Source of the DNA: a bacterium
GTDB taxonomy: Bacteria > Planctomycetota > Planctomycetia > Planctomycetales > Planctomycetaceae
NCBI GenBank assembly: GCA_016124895.1
Contig: WGMU01000046.1
Coordinates: 1 to 40,568, forward strand
DNA length: 40,568 nucleotides
Direction: 5' to 3'
The first letter of the stretch is position 1, and the number at the start of each line of letters is the position of its first letter. Positions 16,941-25,687 of this stretch are shown piece after piece. The notes under the pieces were generated by a model. It saw nothing but the letters and a program-made list of their open reading frames with translations, did no database searches and had not been told where the DNA came from. The translations under genes were made by a program, and so were the position numbers.

Positions 16941-19900
16941 TTAAGTCGCGTTCGGCTTACTGCCCGGTGTGATCGACAATTCCTTCCAGACACGCGAAGT
17001 CTGTTCCAGCATTCTCTGTATGCCGTCGTCGTCGGGGTTCGCTTCGGCGTAACGCTTCAGTGTGGCAACGGCCTCGCCGAACGCCGCCCGCGCGCCTTCG
17101 GTATTTCCCGCTGATCGCAGGTAATAACCGCGCCCCTGCATTGAACGGACAAAGGCCAGTTGATGCACCGCCACCGTCGGGAACCGTGACGCCAGCGTGC
17201 GCTGGAGGTCAATCGCACGGTTGAAATCATCATCAGCGGCCGCGTCCTCGCCGGCTGCCCGCATCAGAAATCCGCGGCGAATCAGAGCACTCGCCGTCAA
17301 CGCCTGATACTCAGCATAGTCGGGAAACGCCTTCAGCAGCCCGTCGCAGATTTCGATCGCTGTGTTGACTCGCTCAGCATATTTCACATCAACCTCGTTT
17401 GGATTCGGAACACCAACGCGCAGACAAAGCGTGTCCGCCAGTTCGTAACGCAGTCGTGGATTCGCCGGCTTCTCGTCAACGAGCTGCTGCAGCAGCGTGA
17501 TAGACCGTTCCAGCGTACCGCGGGCAACGTCCGGGCCGTTTCGCAGATCGATCCAGACTCGATTGCGCAGGCAGCGTGCCATCGCCAGCCGATACTCCAC
17601 ATTGGTCGGGTCGGAGTTGATCAGTTCGTTGAGCAAGCCGATGGCAAGGTCCGACGACGCGACGACCTGCTCGAACATCTGCGCCATGCGCTGACGAAAA
17701 TCATTGTCGCGTCGACCGCGTCCTGTCCGGTCGTTGTCGGTGTCTGAGTTTGACTCGCGGGTCGAGCGGCTCTGGTCTGATCGAGTGCGATCAACCTCCC
17801 GGTTCCCGCGATCCACTCCGTCGTCGCGTCGCCCCGGCTCTTCGATCGAAGCAATTGCCTGGTCTGTCGAGGCGGTGGTCGTTGGAGACGGCCCCGCCTC
17901 TTCCGGCCGGCGACGGCGTCCGGAAGGACCGCGATTTCCCGAACTGAAAGACGGAAAACCTCGGAAACCGGACCGCGGCCCCATTGACCCCAGCAGATTC
18001 AACGTGTGAGCGAGTTCGAACTTTCCATCCACCGTTGCCAGCGCTGGAGGCGAATCTTCCAGCAGCTTCCGCGCCTGCTGGTGCGAGTCAATTGCTCCTC
18101 GAAACGAACCGTTCTGATTCAGCGCCAGACCGCGCGCATTCAGAATACAGGCTCGTGCAACGATGCGTGCCGCTGCCGACTGCGGGTCTTCTTCAGATGG
18201 CTTCAACGCCGAATAGATTGCCAACGCCTCGTCGTAGGATTCCAGCGCGAGCCCCGGCTTACCGAGCCGCAACTGAATGTCTCCCATGCGGCGGTGCGCT
18301 TCCGCCGTTTCCGGCTTCAGATCGGTCGCGTTCTGTGCCGCAAAATCGTCGAAGAAGACGAGCAAACGCTGCAGCAGATTGGCGTCGGCCGCAGTCAGCA
18401 CAGACACCGGCTGCGGCGCAGCGACGTCCTGTTCGAGATCAACCTCAATCGACTGGGGCACGCCGCGCGACGCAATGTTGTCAATGATCTCTTCAAATGA
18501 TCGAATCGCCAGCCGCAGATTCTTTTCCGCACGCTCACTCTCTGCTTGAGCAATTTCTGCGGACTGAACGGCATGAGTCCGTTCCTCTTCGACCTTTGCC
18601 ATCGCCAGGCCGGTGCGGTAATTACCGAGAACCGACACAACAGCCACGGCGATCAGCAGCCCGAACGACGTTGTGCTCAGCGCGGCAATCACAGGATTGC
18701 GCCGCGCCCAGCGCCACAGTCGCTCGGTCGACGTAAATCGCCGCGCGTGAATCGGCCGGTCTTCGAGAAACCGTTCGAGGTCTGCGGCGAATTCTGCAGC
18801 CGTTGCGTAACGATCCTTCGGATCCTCCGCACAGGCTTTCATCGTGATCGTTTCAAGGTCGCGTGGAATCTGGCGGTTGTAAGTTCGCGGTGATGCCAGC
18901 TTTGCCGTCGTCTTCTTCTGAATCAGCGGAGCGTGCCGGACCTCGTCATACGCCGGCCGCAGGGCCAGCAGTTCATACAGCGTCATCCCCAGACTGTAGA
19001 TGTCACTGCGTGCGTCCGACTGCCCACTGAACTGTTCGGGAGCCATGTACCGCAGCGTGCCGACAATGTCACCGGTCTCAGTGACGCCCTCGTGCTCCTC
19101 ATGTCGTGCCAGTCCGAAGTCCGTAATCCAGACAACGCCGGAATCATCCAGCAGGATATTTGCCGGTTTCACATCACGGTGCAGAACGCCGTGCTGATGC
19201 GCATAGGCGAGTGCGTCGGCAATGTCCGCGGTCGCGCGCGCCACATTCAGCCAGTAAGTCCGTTCGATGCGGAATTGTCCCGCTGCCGGGTGCGACGCAG
19301 GCTGCGGCTCGTCCTGCGGACTCACGGTGATATGCGGAGCCACCGTGCCAACGCCGGCTTCCACGGCGACCTGCGCCGCTTCTGGAGCATCGAGACTCCC
19401 GCTGCTGCTGTCGATCTGCGTGGCCAGCGGTCCGAGTTGCTGCAGCGTTCCCTGTCGCAACTGATCGCGAAGCTGACCGCTGACGAGCGCGACGGCCGCT
19501 CGTCCCGCCGTGAACCGCCCGTCGGACGACCGCTCATCAGCCGGCATCTGTGACTGCGTCGGTACGTCGTGAAAGTGCCGCGTTCCTGAGACGGATGATT
19601 CGATCGAGCGAATCGCGTCGCTCAGCGCGACCCCCTCGATGTACTGCATGGCGAAGTAATGCTGACCGCTACTCTCCCCAATGCCGAAAACCGGAACGAT
19701 GTGCGAATGATGCAACCGCGCTGCCGCTTCCGCCTCACGCTGAAACCGTTTGAGTTGTTTTGGCGAATTCGCAACGTGCGGCCCCAGAACTTTCAATGCA
19801 ACCCGGCGATGCAGCGACCGCTGAATCGCTTCGTAGACGATGCCCATGCCGCCGCGGCCGATTTCGCGAACGACGTCGAAGTCACCCAGTGAAGTCGGCA

Positions 19901-20144
19901 CTGGCCCGGCAATCGTCTTCCGGAAGCCACCGCTCAAACGCTCGTGGTCGTTGGCACTCAGCCGCTCAATCATCTCGATTGACGGGAACAGCTCGCGGAT
20001 TTCGTCCGCCAGTTCCGGATACGCGACGGCGTACGACTCGATCGACGGGAACTCACCTGCGCGCAACCGTTCGGCAAACTCGTCGGCCAGTACGTCGAGC
20101 GGGTTGCGTTCTTCTTCCGGAAGGTGATCGTTCGAGTGATTCAT
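16941..20144 (-). CDS. Membrane-anchored Ser/Thr protein kinase with C-terminal TPR-like region
   Basis: The product is 1067 residues from the ATG at 20144, with GAGG six bases upstream; a GTG one codon earlier is too close to that site. The N-terminus has the planctomycete PSIESYAVAYPELADEI leader. Kinase landmarks: GRGGMGIVY (98-106 region), VALK, HRDVKPANIL, TDFGLAR, and MAPEQ. About 110 residues of low-complexity, poorly conserved sequence interrupt the kinase between the hinge and the helix before the catalytic loop (about 182-290). A single membrane helix lies near 485-507, followed by a coiled-coil-like stretch and helical TPR-type repeats. An Arg/Gly/Ser-rich segment interrupts the repeats. 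It forms an operon with the sigma factor 20 bases upstream, the ECF-STK arrangement known in planctomycetes. Confidence 0.93.
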   Translation of the reverse strand: MNHSNDHLPEEERNPLDVLADEFAERLRAGEFPSIESYAVAYPELADEIRELFPSIEMIERLSANDHERLSGGFRKTIAGPVPTSLGDFDVVREIGRGGMGIVYEAIQRSLHRRVALKVLGPHVANSPKQLKRFQREAEAAARLHHSHIVPVFGIGESSGQHYFAMQYIEGVALSDAIRSIESSVSGTRHFHDVPTQSQMPADERSSDGRFTAGRAAVALVSGQLRDQLRQGTLQQLGPLATQIDSSSGSLDAPEAAQVAVEAGVGTVAPHITVSPQDEPQPASHPAAGQFRIERTYWLNVARATADIADALAYAHQHGVLHRDVKPANILLDDSGVVWITDFGLARHEEHEGVTETGDIVGTLRYMAPEQFSGQSDARSDIYSLGMTLYELLALRPAYDEVRHAPLIQKKTTAKLASPRTYNRQIPRDLETITMKACAEDPKDRYATAAEFAADLERFLEDRPIHARRFTSTERLWRWARRNPVIAALSTTSFGLLIAVAVVSVLGNYRTGLAMAKVEEERTHAVQSAEIAQAESERAEKNLRLAIRSFEEIIDNIASRGVPQSIEVDLEQDVAAPQPVSVLTAADANLLQRLLVFFDDFAAQNATDLKPETAEAHRRMGDIQLRLGKPGLALESYDEALAIYSALKPSEEDPQSAAARIVARACILNARGLALNQNGSFRGAIDSHQQARKLLEDSPPALATVDGKFELAHTLNLLGSMGPRSGFRGFPSFSSGNRGPSGRRRRPEEAGPSPTTTASTDQAIASIEEPGRRDDGVDRGNREVDRTRSDQSRSTRESNSDTDNDRTGRGRRDNDFRQRMAQMFEQVVASSDLAIGLLNELINSDPTNVEYRLAMARCLRNRVWIDLRNGPDVARGTLERSITLLQQLVDEKPANPRLRYELADTLCLRVGVPNPNEVDVKYAERVNTAIEICDGLLKAFPDYAEYQALTASALIRRGFLMRAAGEDAAADDDFNRAIDLQRTLASRFPTVAVHQLAFVRSMQGRGYYLRSAGNTEGARAAFGEAVATLKRYAEANPDDDGIQRMLEQTSRVWKELSITPGSKPNAT

Positions 20145-20164
20145 CACGAGCCTCGTCCGCTGCC

Positions 20165-20785
20165 TTACTCCTGATGATCCTTAAAATCGGGCATTGCCTT
20201 CAGAATATCTCCCAGTCGCTTCAGCGCCCGCACATAACGGTTGCTCGCCGCGGTCTTCGTCAGGCTGAGCACTTCGGCGACTTCGTTATTACTGAGCTGC
20301 TCAAAATGCCGCAGCGCCAGCACCTCGCGGTCGGTCTCGTCGATCGTATCCAGCGCGATCCGCAACTGTTCGAGCATCTCCTCACGGATCGCTGCCTGAC
20401 TGGGACTGGTCAGATTCCCCAGCAGCATTCCCGCCATGGAGTACGTCGTGGCGTTTGGTGACTGCCGCTGATGGATCCGGACTTCGGCGTTGGGATCGCG
20501 TTTCTGCCCCAGATGCCGACGGTGAACTCCAACCAGCGTCTGCCAGGTGATCTGCCGCACCCAGACGTAAAACGAAACCGTCGGTGCCGACGTGTAGTCG
20601 TTAATGCGACGAGCGATCTCGATGTACGCTTCCTGCAGAATATCTCCAGGATCGACGCGGCCCCGCAGGCGAAAGTCGAGCCGGAACTCGACCATGCGTT
20701 CGAGTCGCGGCGAGAATTCCGAAAAGACCTCGGCCAGGGCGGATTCTCCCCCCTCGGTCAGGTGTTGAACGATGTCGTTGCTCAT
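20165..20785 (-). CDS. ECF-like RNA polymerase sigma factor, planctomycete-specific type
   Basis: The product is 206 residues from the ATG at 20785. The longer open frame (to 20980) adds 65 residues without family character and is rejected. Region 2 reads RLDFRLRGRVDPGDILQEAY followed by a tryptophan-containing promoter-melting segment (SFYVWVRQITWQTLVGVHRR). Region 4 has LDTIDETDREVLALRHFEQL and a helix-turn-helix in SNNEVAEVLSLTKTAASNRY. The wording matches the Planctomycetaceae-specific sigma-70 subfamily. It directs transcription of an unknown regulon, probably controlled by the kinase encoded 20 bases downstream in the same operon; no anti-sigma factor gene is visible. The divergent DUF1501 gene shares the upstream region and may be a target. 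Confidence 0.93.
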   Translation of the reverse strand: MSNDIVQHLTEGGESALAEVFSEFSPRLERMVEFRLDFRLRGRVDPGDILQEAYIEIARRINDYTSAPTVSFYVWVRQITWQTLVGVHRRHLGQKRDPNAEVRIHQRQSPNATTYSMAGMLLGNLTSPSQAAIREEMLEQLRIALDTIDETDREVLALRHFEQLSNNEVAEVLSLTKTAASNRYVRALKRLGDILKAMPDFKDHQE

Positions 20786-21054
20786 GGAGTCTGGCGAGGC
20801 GGGCTGCGGCGGGCAGGATGTGGTTTCCGCAGACCGGAATGGCAAATTCACGACTGACGGAAATTCCGATCCGAAGGGCAACGACTGGGCGCGACGAAAC
20901 CAGCGGTTCCGGACACCGAATTGAGTGCTCACGGGTTCGGTCCACACAAATTGACTTGAGCTGATCGGCAGGCCGGTCAACGATACTCGTCCGGCTGACC
21001 TGGCGAAACAGATCAGTCACGAATCCCGACACTCCAGTCGCAAGCTTGACCGCC

Positions 21055-22458
21055 ATGACGAATTACGCTTCTCGCCGCGAGGTACTCACGAATGCCGCGT
21101 GCGGTTTCGGTTCCCTGGCCCTTGCGGGGCTATGCGCCCGGCCAGCCACCGCCGCGACGAGTAGTCCGCTGGCTGCCCAATCGCCACAGTTTCCGTCCCG
21201 TGCCAAACGTCTGATCTTCATCTTTATGCAGGGAGGACCAAGCCAGGTTGACACGTACGATCCAAAATCGCTGCTGGATGAACGCGATGGTGAAGAGATC
21301 GAGTTTTACAACTCGCGGAACCGCGTCGTGCAGAAACAGCGAGTCCAGAAATCTCCCTGGAAGTTTGCTCGACACGGTGAGTGCGGCCAGCCAGTTTCGG
21401 AACTGTTTCCACATATGGCGAAACACGTCGACGATTACTGCGTCGTGCGGAGTATGCACACGGAAGGCGTCGCGCACGGTCCGTCGACACTGTTCCTGCA
21501 CACCGGGGCGACCAACCTGATCCGGCCGTCAATGGGTGCCTGGTTGAGTTACGGGCTCGGAACGGAGAACGAAAACCTGCCGGCCTTTGTCACATTGCAC
21601 CCGCCGATGAGCAAAGGCGGTCCGCGGAATTACTCGAACGCCTTCCTGCCGACGATCCACCAGGGCACAGCAATTGGCCGTGCCGCGACGCCCGTTGGTA
21701 AAGCCTCCATTCGGCACATTCAGAACACGAGCCTGACGCTCGACGAACAGCAGCGGCAGTTCGAGTACCTCTCGAAGCTGAACCGCGAGCAGGCAGGCAG
21801 CCAACCGGACGACGAACTGGACGCGGCAATTCAGAGTTACGAACTCGCCTGGCGAATGCAGATGCACGCTCCAGAAGCCCTCGACATTTCGCGCGAGACA
21901 AAGGAAACACAGCAGCGCTACGGCATCGGTGCCGGCCCGACGGACGACTTCGGCCGGATGTGCCTGCTCGGTCGGCGGCTCAGCGAAGCTGGCGTTCGTT
22001 TCGTCCAGATCAACTATTCCGACAATGGAGCCACGCCGCGCTGGGATCAGCACTCGAATCTGAAACAGCACGAAACGCACGCGCTGGCCACCGACCAGCC
22101 GGTCGCAGCGCTGCTGAGCGATCTAAAGGAACGCGGCCTGCTGGAAGACACCATCGTCTGGTGGGGCGGCGAATTCGGCCGCACGCCGTTCGCTCAGGGG
22201 AAAGACGGCCGCGATCACAACCCGAACGGCTTCTCGATCTGGCTGGCTGGCGGCGGCTTCAAGTCCGGCACGGCTTATGGGGAAACCGACGAGTTCGGCT
22301 ACTTCGCGGTGCAGAACAAAATCCACATGCACGACCTGCACGCCACGCTGCTGCACGCTCTGGGCATCGACCACGAACGGCTGACCTACCGCTACGCCGG
22401 GCGCGACTTCCGCCTGACCGATGTCCACGGCCGCGTGGTCCATGACCTGTTCGCGTAA
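21055..22458 (+). CDS. DUF1501 family protein with Tat-like leader
   Basis: The product is 467 residues from the ATG at 21055; a TTG three codons earlier is possible. The leader has SRREVLTNAACGFGSLALAG, a twin-arginine signal. The mature part follows the DUF1501 pattern: AKRLIFIFMQGGPSQVDTYD, HGPSTLFLHTG, RFVQINYSDNG, WDQHSNL, and the C-terminal IVWWGGEFGRTP, GRDHNPNGFSIWLAGGG and HDLHATLLHALGI. DUF1501 proteins share the alkaline phosphatase/sulfatase superfamily fold by family annotation, but activity is unproven. These genes usually follow a DUF1549/DUF1553 partner, which is missing here. It is divergent from the sigma factor gene with a 269-base shared upstream region. Confidence 0.94.
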   Translation: MTNYASRREVLTNAACGFGSLALAGLCARPATAATSSPLAAQSPQFPSRAKRLIFIFMQGGPSQVDTYDPKSLLDERDGEEIEFYNSRNRVVQKQRVQKSPWKFARHGECGQPVSELFPHMAKHVDDYCVVRSMHTEGVAHGPSTLFLHTGATNLIRPSMGAWLSYGLGTENENLPAFVTLHPPMSKGGPRNYSNAFLPTIHQGTAIGRAATPVGKASIRHIQNTSLTLDEQQRQFEYLSKLNREQAGSQPDDELDAAIQSYELAWRMQMHAPEALDISRETKETQQRYGIGAGPTDDFGRMCLLGRRLSEAGVRFVQINYSDNGATPRWDQHSNLKQHETHALATDQPVAALLSDLKERGLLEDTIVWWGGEFGRTPFAQGKDGRDHNPNGFSIWLAGGGFKSGTAYGETDEFGYFAVQNKIHMHDLHATLLHALGIDHERLTYRYAGRDFRLTDVHGRVVHDLFA

Positions 22459-22482
22459 GCCGACTTGTCGCCTCGGAAACGC

Positions 22483-22821
22483 ATGGGACTTGAAATGGCA
22501 CAGGACGAAGGCCGTACTGAGGCAGCCAACCAGAAGGCCCGAGAGTTGCCGGGAACGCTTGGTTGTATTGCCGGTTTCGCACTAATCGCAGTGCTCCTCA
22601 TGTGGTCGGCGTTTCCCGCACCGTATGGCTTGGTTACTGCAGTGTGTTTCACGCTGATTTATGTCGGGCTGATTGTTCTATTCGGTCAAGGTTCAATCAT
22701 TGAGATGGGACTTGCTACAGGGATTCTGCTTCTCCTGACCTATTTTCTGGCGAGTCCTCACTTTCACAAGGAGCAACAAGATCGCGTAAGGTCAGCCCAA
22801 ACGACCGACGAGAAAACGTAG
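22483..22821 (+). CDS. Small membrane protein of unknown function
   Basis: The product is 112 residues from the ATG at 22483; an ATG at 22495 and a TTG at 22465 are alternatives, and no strong ribosome site decides between them. Three hydrophobic segments are visible: LGCIAGFALIAVLLMWSAF, a second around VTAVCFTLIYVGLIVLF, and a third around MGLATGILLLLTYFLAS. The ends are hydrophilic, the N-terminus charged and the C-terminus rich in Gln, Asp and Lys. No family was recognised. It follows the DUF1501 gene by 24 bases, so co-transcription is likely, and it is closed by a strong bidirectional terminator. Confidence 0.6.
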   Translation: MGLEMAQDEGRTEAANQKARELPGTLGCIAGFALIAVLLMWSAFPAPYGLVTAVCFTLIYVGLIVLFGQGSIIEMGLATGILLLLTYFLASPHFHKEQQDRVRSAQTTDEKT

Positions 22822-22831
22822 CCCCCAAAGC

Positions 22832-22871
22832 AAAAGAGCCGCGAAGCACGTAGGTGCGTCGCGGCTCTTTT
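22832..22871. terminator. Strong bidirectional rho-independent terminator
   Basis: AAAAGAGCCGCGA at 22832-22844 pairs perfectly with TCGCGGCTCTTTT at 22859-22871, with an inner GCAC/GTGC pairing around GTAG. A-rich and T-rich flanks make it work on both strands. It separates the convergent small membrane protein and SMP-30-like genes. Confidence 0.92.
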
Positions 22872-22890
22872 CTGCTTCTGCGAAATGTCC

Positions 22891-24030
22891 TTATGTGATG
22901 TGAGCGCCTTTCGTTTCGACATAGACCGCGTACAGCGACTGGCTGCCGGTCATGAAGAGGCGGTTGCGTTTGGTGCCGCCGAAGCAGACGTTCGAGCAGA
23001 TTTCCGGCAGCAGGATCTGGCCGATGCGAGTTCCATCCGGAGCGAAGATGTGGACGCCGTCGTAGCCGTCGCCGACCCACCCGGCACTCGCCCAGACATT
23101 GCCGTCGATGTCCGCTCGGATGCCATCTGCGAATCCGGCGACCGTTTCGCCGTTGAGTTCCAGAGCCATCGAGGCAAACACGCGGCCGTTCTTCAGCGTC
23201 TTTTCGTCGACGATATCCCAGGCTTTGATGACTTCCTTCGCCTCGTCGTAGTGCGACTTCCCGGTATCGGCGACATACAGCGTCTTGTAATCGGGCGAGA
23301 AGCAGAGTCCGTTCGGCTTGAAGATTTCGTCGGTCAGCTTGTGAACCTTCCCGGTCTTCGCGTCGATCCGATAAACAGCTTCCTTCTGGTACGGCTGCTT
23401 CGAGCCGTTGCGGGCATTGCGGCCTTCGTAATCCATCAGCCCGCCGTAGCCGGGGTCGGTAAAGAAGACATCGCCGTTGGGATGCACGGCACCATCGTTC
23501 GGCGCGTTCAGGCTCTTGCCGTCGAAGCTTTCAGCGAGCACGGTGACCGAGCCATCATACTCGTACCGGACCACGCGCCGCGTTCCGTGCTCGAACGAGA
23601 TTTGCCGGCCCTGCCAGTCAAACGTGTTGCCATTGCTGTTATTCGACGGGTGCCGCATCACGCTGACGTGTCCGTCTTCTTCCAGCCACCGGTACTGGAT
23701 GTTGTTCGGAATGTCCGACCAGACGAGGTAACGCCCAACGCCGTTCCAGGCCGGCCCTTCGGCCCACAGCATTTCCTTGTTGTGATACAGCCGCTGGATC
23801 GGTGCGTTGCCCAGCTTGTACTGCTTAAAGCGGTCATCGAGGACAACCACGTCCGGCTCGGGGTAGCGCACGGGCGGGGCATGGGGACCGTAATCGCGTG
23901 CCTCGGTCGAACGACTCAGCAGAGCGCCGGCGACTCCAGCCGCGGCGGCGAGAAACGACCGACGGGGTACCTGAGTAGCCGATCCGTCGACGACAGACTC
24001 ACTGACTTCAAACGTTGAATTCTGGGTCAC
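22891..24030 (-). CDS. SMP-30/gluconolactonase/LRE family protein with Tat leader
   Basis: The product is 379 residues from a GTG at 24030, with AGGAG eight bases upstream. The N-terminus holds PRRSFLAAAAGVAGALL, a twin-arginine signal. The mature protein is a six-bladed propeller of the SMP-30 type: EGPAWNGVGRYLVWSDIPNN, FEHGTRRVVRYE, NAPNDGAVHPNGDVFFTDPG, KPNGLCFSPDYKTLYVADTG, and DGIRADIDGNVWAS. The conserved E, N, N and D positions match the divalent-metal site of gluconolactonases. Export by Tat suggests a periplasmic lactonase of sugar acids. It is monocistronic: terminators lie on both sides. Confidence 0.93.
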   Translation of the reverse strand: MTQNSTFEVSESVVDGSATQVPRRSFLAAAAGVAGALLSRSTEARDYGPHAPPVRYPEPDVVVLDDRFKQYKLGNAPIQRLYHNKEMLWAEGPAWNGVGRYLVWSDIPNNIQYRWLEEDGHVSVMRHPSNNSNGNTFDWQGRQISFEHGTRRVVRYEYDGSVTVLAESFDGKSLNAPNDGAVHPNGDVFFTDPGYGGLMDYEGRNARNGSKQPYQKEAVYRIDAKTGKVHKLTDEIFKPNGLCFSPDYKTLYVADTGKSHYDEAKEVIKAWDIVDEKTLKNGRVFASMALELNGETVAGFADGIRADIDGNVWASAGWVGDGYDGVHIFAPDGTRIGQILLPEICSNVCFGGTKRNRLFMTGSQSLYAVYVETKGAHIT

Positions 24031-24227
24031 GACACAGGCTCCTGATCAAAGTTGTTTCGCGGAAGTCAGCCGTCGCGACGAAACAGACCACTGCACTCCA
24101 GCAATTCGCCGCGCGGCGCGCCGAGCGTATCGGACTCTGGCGCAGGCTGGCAACAAATCAGCCACTGCCGATTCCGGCGTGTGCGGAATTCGCAGAGCGG
24201 CATCGCGTCTGCGTGTACCAATAAAAA

Positions 24228-24261
24228 CAGGCTCAGAAACAACGATGTGCTTCTGAGCCTG
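24228..24261 (-). terminator. Rho-independent terminator of the zinc-ribbon gene
   Basis: On the minus strand CAGGCTCAGAA and TTCTGAGCCTG (24251-24261 and 24228-24238) form a perfect 11-base stem, followed by TTTTTATT. It lies 85 bases past the end of the zinc-ribbon gene and upstream of the gluconolactonase-like gene. Confidence 0.88.
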
Positions 24262-24345
24262 CTGAAACTGAAACAGCGGATGAGACAAAGCCTCACGGCC
24301 GCGCGTACCGGAATGTGAGATCCCGGAACGGGCAACATTCATGGC

Positions 24346-24717
24346 TTAATCTTCGTCTCCATCTTCGTCATCACTCGATTCGCGTTCGGCCGCCAGCGAC
24401 GCCGCGAGAGCTGCCTTCTGACGGGCACGCTCTTCGGCTTCCTGAGCGATCAGAATCGCCTCACGAGCGGCCTGTTCTTTGCGAACGGCTTCCGCACAAT
24501 TCGGGCAGACCATCAGTTCCTGCACAATCTCGCGACCTTCGCCGCCGCGATCCTGCTGCTTCTTCGGAACCGGTGGCCGTCCCCGAAAACCACCACCAAA
24601 ACGGCGTTCAGGACTCTGACCACGCGACGGGTATACCTTCGAGCGTGTCGAAACAGCGACGCGTTCAGACTTTGCTCCGGGAGGAGCAATCTGACCGCAT
24701 TTCTGGCATCGAAACAT
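24346..24717 (-). CDS. Small zinc-ribbon-like protein with acidic tail
   Basis: The product is 123 residues from the ATG at 24717, decided by a strong ribosome site AGGAGG six bases upstream; a longer frame to 24768 would cross that site. Two CxxC knuckles are seen, CQKC (C4, C7) and CPNC (C71, C74), which together could bind one zinc. Between them is a basic Arg/Gly/Pro-rich loop, and after them a long Ala/Glu/Arg helix ending in an Asp/Glu-rich tail (SSDDEDGDED). No family was recognised beyond the zinc-ribbon pattern. It lies 131 bases downstream of the RRM gene on the same strand with a long hairpin in between, so the two may share a transcript. A nucleic-acid or ribosome-related role is a guess. 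Confidence 0.75.
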   Translation of the reverse strand: MFRCQKCGQIAPPGAKSERVAVSTRSKVYPSRGQSPERRFGGGFRGRPPVPKKQQDRGGEGREIVQELMVCPNCAEAVRKEQAAREAILIAQEAEERARQKAALAASLAAERESSDDEDGDED

Positions 24718-24744
24718 GAATGCCTCCTGTTTTATAAGGGTCAA

Positions 24745-24797
24745 CCATCTTCCGGGGTTTGTCCGCAAACCGCGATCAGCACCAGCCCGGAAGATGG
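24745..24797 (-). promoter_or_regulatory. Perfect 12-base inverted repeat between the RRM and zinc-ribbon genes
   Basis: CCATCTTCCGGG at 24745-24756 and CCCGGAAGATGG at 24786-24797 pair perfectly around a 29-base loop. On the minus strand the hairpin ends 12 bases before the ribosome site of the zinc-ribbon gene and is not followed by a T-tract. It could be an attenuator, processing site or partial terminator for the RRM transcript. Confidence 0.6.
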
Positions 24798-24848
24798 AAA
24801 ACCGTCCGAAATCCGTCGGAGGAGGCTGCCACTGCGTGTGGCCGAGAA

Positions 24849-25208
24849 TCAGTAGCGACCGCCGCCGCCACCGTATCCGCCGCCACCGCCGTATCCACCA
24901 CCACCGCCGCCGTATCCGCCGCCGCGACGTCCACCGCCGCCACCGCCGCCGCTGCGGGGACGATCTTCGCGAGGGCGAGCTTCGTTTACGACGATCGTCC
25001 GGCCGTCAAGATCCGAACCATTGAGCGCCTCGATGGCTTCGTCGCCACCGGATTCCATTTCGACAAAGCCGAAGCCTTTCGAGCGTCCGGTTTCCCGGTC
25101 CGTAATGACCTTCGCAGAGGTCACTGTCCCATAGGCTGCAAACGCTGCTTCCAGCCCTTCCGATGTCGTGGCCCAGGCCAGACTACCAACGAAAATGTTC
25201 TTGCTCAT
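24849..25208 (-). CDS. Glycine-rich RNA-binding protein with one RRM domain
   Basis: The product is 119 residues from the ATG at 25208; AGGAAG lies about eight bases upstream, and the preceding seven codons of the longer frame overlap it. A single RNA-recognition motif spans about residues 3-78: RNP2 is IFVGSL (5-10) and RNP1 is KGFGFVEM (44-51), with the aromatic residues for RNA stacking present. The tail of about 35 residues is almost entirely Gly, Tyr and Arg, as in cyanobacterial and plant cold-induced Rbp proteins. It should be a cytosolic RNA chaperone or post-transcriptional regulator. The unusually long upstream region (over 450 bases) could include a regulatory leader, but none was proven. 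Confidence 0.95.
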   Translation of the reverse strand: MSKNIFVGSLAWATTSEGLEAAFAAYGTVTSAKVITDRETGRSKGFGFVEMESGGDEAIEALNGSDLDGRTIVVNEARPREDRPRSGGGGGGGRRGGGYGGGGGGYGGGGGYGGGGGRY

Positions 25209-25687
25209 CAACTCTTCCTGTTTGGGCACGGCGTACTGAAGACGCTCTGGCCCCGATCCAGATTACGCAGCGTCGAAAAACGCTGCACCAGTCACAATCT
25301 GCGCGGCAATCTGCCGATACACAGCACTCGGTGGGACAGGCCGGAAAAACAGCCGCTGCTCAGTGAGGAAGAAGAGGTCCGTCTGCTTCATTCAACGCAG
25401 CATTTGCCAGGGCTTGTCACCTGGTCTCTCACCCTCAATCGGAAGCCGCGGAGCAGTGATCTGGACCGAAAAGCAACCATCAAAGAGTTCAAGTCGCCCG
25501 GACTTCCACCGGGCCGATCACGGCTGCACCCGCACTCAAACGAGCCAGCCGGATTCTTCAGGCGGCAGGATAGTACGCATCCGCCCGGTTTCCCGCAATC
25601 CCGGTTAAGGTTGCTGGCACAAGACACGGCCGACCGCAGGCAGCTACACTGCCGCGTCCCGTCTGCCGGCCTTCAGCCTGAGCGTCC
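25209..25687. other. Long divergent intergenic region
   Basis: Nearly 480 bases separate the minus-strand RRM gene from the plus-strand membrane protein. Both promoters must lie here. Open frames crossing it continue out of frame through the RRM gene and are shadows. A short stem (CCCGG, ACTTCCA, CCGGG) lies near 25498-25514. No RNA gene was recognised. Confidence 0.45.

Noticed and set aside
22885-24018. A 377-codon plus-strand open frame
   Set aside because: It is the exact antisense of the SMP-30/gluconolactonase gene, has a composition typical of shadow frames, and shows no family motif.
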